Below, one piece after another: positions 61,500-64,000 of a stretch of 64,000 bases of DNA (positions within the stretch are counted from its first letter, which is position 1; each line of letters opens with the position of its first letter). Source of the DNA: Paramacrobiotus metropolitanus (lineage: Eukaryota > Tardigrada > Eutardigrada > Parachela > Macrobiotidae); NCBI RefSeq assembly GCF_019649055.1, contig NW_026570340.1:124001-188000 (forward strand). Reading direction: 5' to 3'. The notes beneath the pieces were generated by a model. It ran no database searches. It saw only the letters and a list, made by a program, of their open reading frames with translations, and was not told the DNA's origin. Both the position numbers and the translations under genes were made by a program.

Positions 61500-62853
61500 C
61501 TACTGCACCTGCGTCGTCGTGGTGGAGGGGCTCGTCTGGGAGGGCGGGCCGGCGCGGTAGCGTGCCGGCAGCACTTCCTCGAGGATCTCGCGGCCGCGCA
61601 GCATCTTCACCAGCCAGTTGAGGGCCATCCAGGCGGCGGCGGCGGCCGAGGCGGCGCCCAGGCCCACCACGAAGCCCGTCGGCACCGCGAAGAACAGGGC
61701 CAACACGCCGCCCGCCACCAACAGGCCTACGAGGACACATTCAACGCCATAAAAAAACACATTCATTTCTAATGAAAAAACATTCAACAATTCAACCAAA
61801 AATTCCCAAAATAATTACACGTAAAAAATTGATCATCCGCTCTACAAATACGCAGACCAATTTCTACAAACCACAAATAATTTCTACAAAGTGTACGGAA
61901 AATCCTTCAGAGCCAAAACGATTCACAAAATGTGGAAAATTATTATTACAGGAAAAAGTGGACAACTACGTCAGAGAAATTCATAAATATAAACTAAATA
62001 AACTGAATAAAAAAATTTTAAAATGAAAGGGAAAATCCCATACACTCACAACGATTCGCAAATGGTGGGGATTCCGGGGAAGAATGACGGGGAAAGAAAG
62101 TCAAAACAGCCGCATTATCCAAAACAAATTGCCAAATTAAAATTAAAAAATACATTCCTAATTCCACAAGACCAAAACTAAGATAATATTAAATACTTTA
62201 AAAAAGGGAAAATTCACTGCATAAATTCCCATAAAATAATTTCCAAAAATAAAGAAACAAATGGCAGAAATATAAGAAAAATGCAGAAAAAAACTGCAGG
62301 AAAATAATAGTAGAAAAAAATCGACAATGAAATGCAAGTGGCAGGAAGAAGGGAAATTCCCGTAATAATTTACAACAGTGCTTTGCTCACCTTCGACAAT
62401 CAAGGCCGTGACGGCCACACTGACGGCGCTGACGAGGCTGAACCCGAGAAAGACCCCCAACGGCGTGAGAACGAACACTCCGAGCACGGTGCAGAAGACG
62501 CCGAGGGCGGGGTGCTGCAGGAAGAGCAGGAACAGCGACTGCGCCACGTCCAGCAGCAGGTCCTTGTAGGCGTTCAGCGCGTGCCACAGCACGCCCAGCC
62601 CGCGCAGGTACACGCCCAGGGGCGGCGGCACGTCCAGCAGGGGCCCGCTGTACAGGCTGTGGATGCGCGTCTTCTCCGACTGATCGGGATCCTCGGCCGT
62701 GCTGACGCGCGTCGCCCCCATGGCGTCGAAGGGGAAGTTGGCCTTGTAGGCGTGCACGCGCGGCAGTTCGGTGGACTCGCGGACCTCGGTGCGCTCGCTG
62801 TAGTAGGTGGGTTTGGCGTTGGAGGAGTTGACCGAGTCGGGCTGGTACGTCAT
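61500..62853 (-). CDS. promethin / LDAF1-like (TMEM159 family) membrane protein
   Basis: Two exons, 62853-62391 and 61726-61500, joining to 229 codons (phase-1 intron in IVEG|L). The N-terminal 85 residues are hydrophilic. Then come QHPALGVFCTVLGVFVLTPL, LGFSLVSAVSVAVTALIVEG, LLVAGGVLALFFAVPTGF and a last helix rich in Ala (GAASAAAAAWMALNWLV): four closely spaced hydrophobic segments with short Pro/Gly turns, the promethin arrangement. The HP...VPVGF...ILEGL pattern of human LDAF1 is mirrored by HP...TPLGV...IVEGL. By family knowledge, LDAF1 works with seipin at the ER to start lipid droplets; that role here is inferred. The C-terminus ends in a Thr/Ser-rich tail. Confidence 0.7.
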
Positions 62854-64000
62854 GACAGAAGAGCAGGAACAGGAATAGACAGACGCGTATCGATCGCCGT
62901 TGTGCCGGTACTGGGAGCGATACGGATACGGACAGGGACACGCTTCCCACGCAGAATGCTGGTTACAGTCCGCTGCGTCGATGCTGCGCCTTCCCGTGTC
63001 AGGAAAACAATCAACAGTTGACTATTACAGCAATGCAGTTCCAAACTGGAATCTGCCATACAGACGGCACGCACTGCCGCCGCATTTCGGATTTTACAGA
63101 AATTAACTGTATTTTTTGTTACACTGCAGTCGCCGCCCACTCCACAGCAAACAGCTGTTTACTGCCCGGCCATTGGCTGCCATATCGTAGCGTATGAATT
63201 TGACCGTGCGACGGCGTGCGTACAACGGTACAAGTGCTCAGTTCTGTACGTTAATTTTGTTTAATATTACTTATTGTTAGTGAAATAATAATATCAAAAT
63301 TAGTTTATTTGGAAGTAAAACAAGTAAGTATATCGCCACTAAAACCGATACTTTATAAAGTTTATTTAATAAAGCAACTTAGAATTCCGTATACCGAAAT
63401 CCACTATAAGTAGATACGAGGTACAGGTATTGGGCTGCAGTACAGCACTTGCAAGTTGTAAGAACAATAAAGCGGCGCTGTATCATTCCATAAATTACTG
63501 TTAAATATGATTACATTTTCATACAAATTAATAATCTTTGATGGCGTACGCCGCCGTATGGTACGAGGGTACGACACTTTCTAGCCGTACTCAAAATAAT
63601 AAATTTAATGTTAATTGTGTACTATCCAAGTATTGTACATATTATACGGAAGTATTACCGGCATCTCCACGGACAGACAAATGGCATCAATCTCAATCCT
63701 CACGACGCATGGAAACTGGAATTATTAAGGAATTCTCACTTCCGGTCACAACCGCCTAAATAAGGACGTTATCCGTAGTCATCAATACGCATCCAGAATT
63801 GTTATAATCATAGGATGGTGATCGTACTATCGTAGTATCTCAGAATGGAACCATTATTAACTGCTTAGTATTTGTATCTGACAATATTCTATCTCACTCC
63901 TTCTTTATTACAAACCATCACTTAAACACGTGTTAAAGAAGCAGTTACAAAAACAACAACTCGTTAAACATTTCCGCTTTCTCCACCGTGCCCAAAACAG
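62854..64000. other. 5' flank of the promethin-like gene, no further gene
   Basis: Holds the presumed promoter and 5' UTR of the minus-strand gene, then AT-rich DNA to the window end. A 73-codon open frame at 63538-63759 has no recognisable features. Confidence 0.4.

Noticed and set aside
1..64000. Search for CRISPR arrays, bacterial operons or horizontally transferred bacterial genes
   Set aside because: None seen; every supported gene is spliced or eukaryotic in type.

Overview
This is a eukaryotic (animal) nuclear window. The genes have many short GT-AG introns (often 54-80 nt). Exons are strongly GC-rich with C- or G-ending codons, while introns and intergenic DNA are AT-rich. The gene set is metazoan: Galpha-s, an anillin-type AHD/PH protein, PHF14, BLTP3, COP9 signalosome subunit 3 and a promethin-like protein. 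Together with compact genes and a FLYWCH-type Mutator-like transposon, this suggests a small invertebrate with a compact genome. A tardigrade or another ecdysozoan is my guess; the sequence does not prove it.

Layout. Positions 2.8-10.5 kb (minus) hold a 25-exon bridge-like lipid transfer protein (BLTP3/UHRF1BP1 family). Positions 11.7-14.2 kb (plus) hold mitochondrial aspartate aminotransferase, and 15.4-20.1 kb (plus) hold the stimulatory G protein alpha subunit. A small single-exon type I membrane protein lies at 21.0-21.6 kb (minus). From 21.8 to 24.6 kb sits a complete 2.76-kb Mutator-like element with terminal inverted repeats, a perfect 9-bp target duplication and a frameshifted FLYWCH/MULE transposase. 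Positions 24.6-27.1 kb are a gene-poor patch of hairpin elements.

From 27.1 to 42.8 kb there is a large inverted duplication with arms of about 4.4 kb around a spacer of about 7 kb. Each arm carries an anillin-like gene. The left copy (plus) is cut inside the PH domain exactly where the arm ends; the right copy (minus) keeps the PH domain. Each copy has different reading-frame lesions. The spacer holds a broken Ig-domain gene fragment and two palindromic elements.

Positions 42.8-50 kb are a decayed region: an LTR-retrotransposon integrase fragment, GC-rich repeats, the eroded exons of what looks like a TOM40 gene, a MITE, the 3' end of a non-LTR retrotransposon with a (TTAAC)n tail, and a small secreted Cys-rich peptide gene. 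The promoter region of that peptide gene is present a second time, inverted, about 3 kb away inside a PHF14 intron.

Positions 51.0-56.7 kb (minus) are PHF14, divergent from COPS3/CSN3 at 57.2-60.3 kb (plus). A two-exon promethin/LDAF1-like membrane protein lies at 61.5-62.9 kb (minus). No operon-like logic is visible; the intact genes are unrelated housekeeping and signalling genes. Several conserved genes carry single-base frame breaks in C or G runs, so residual assembly indels are a live explanation for some lesions.
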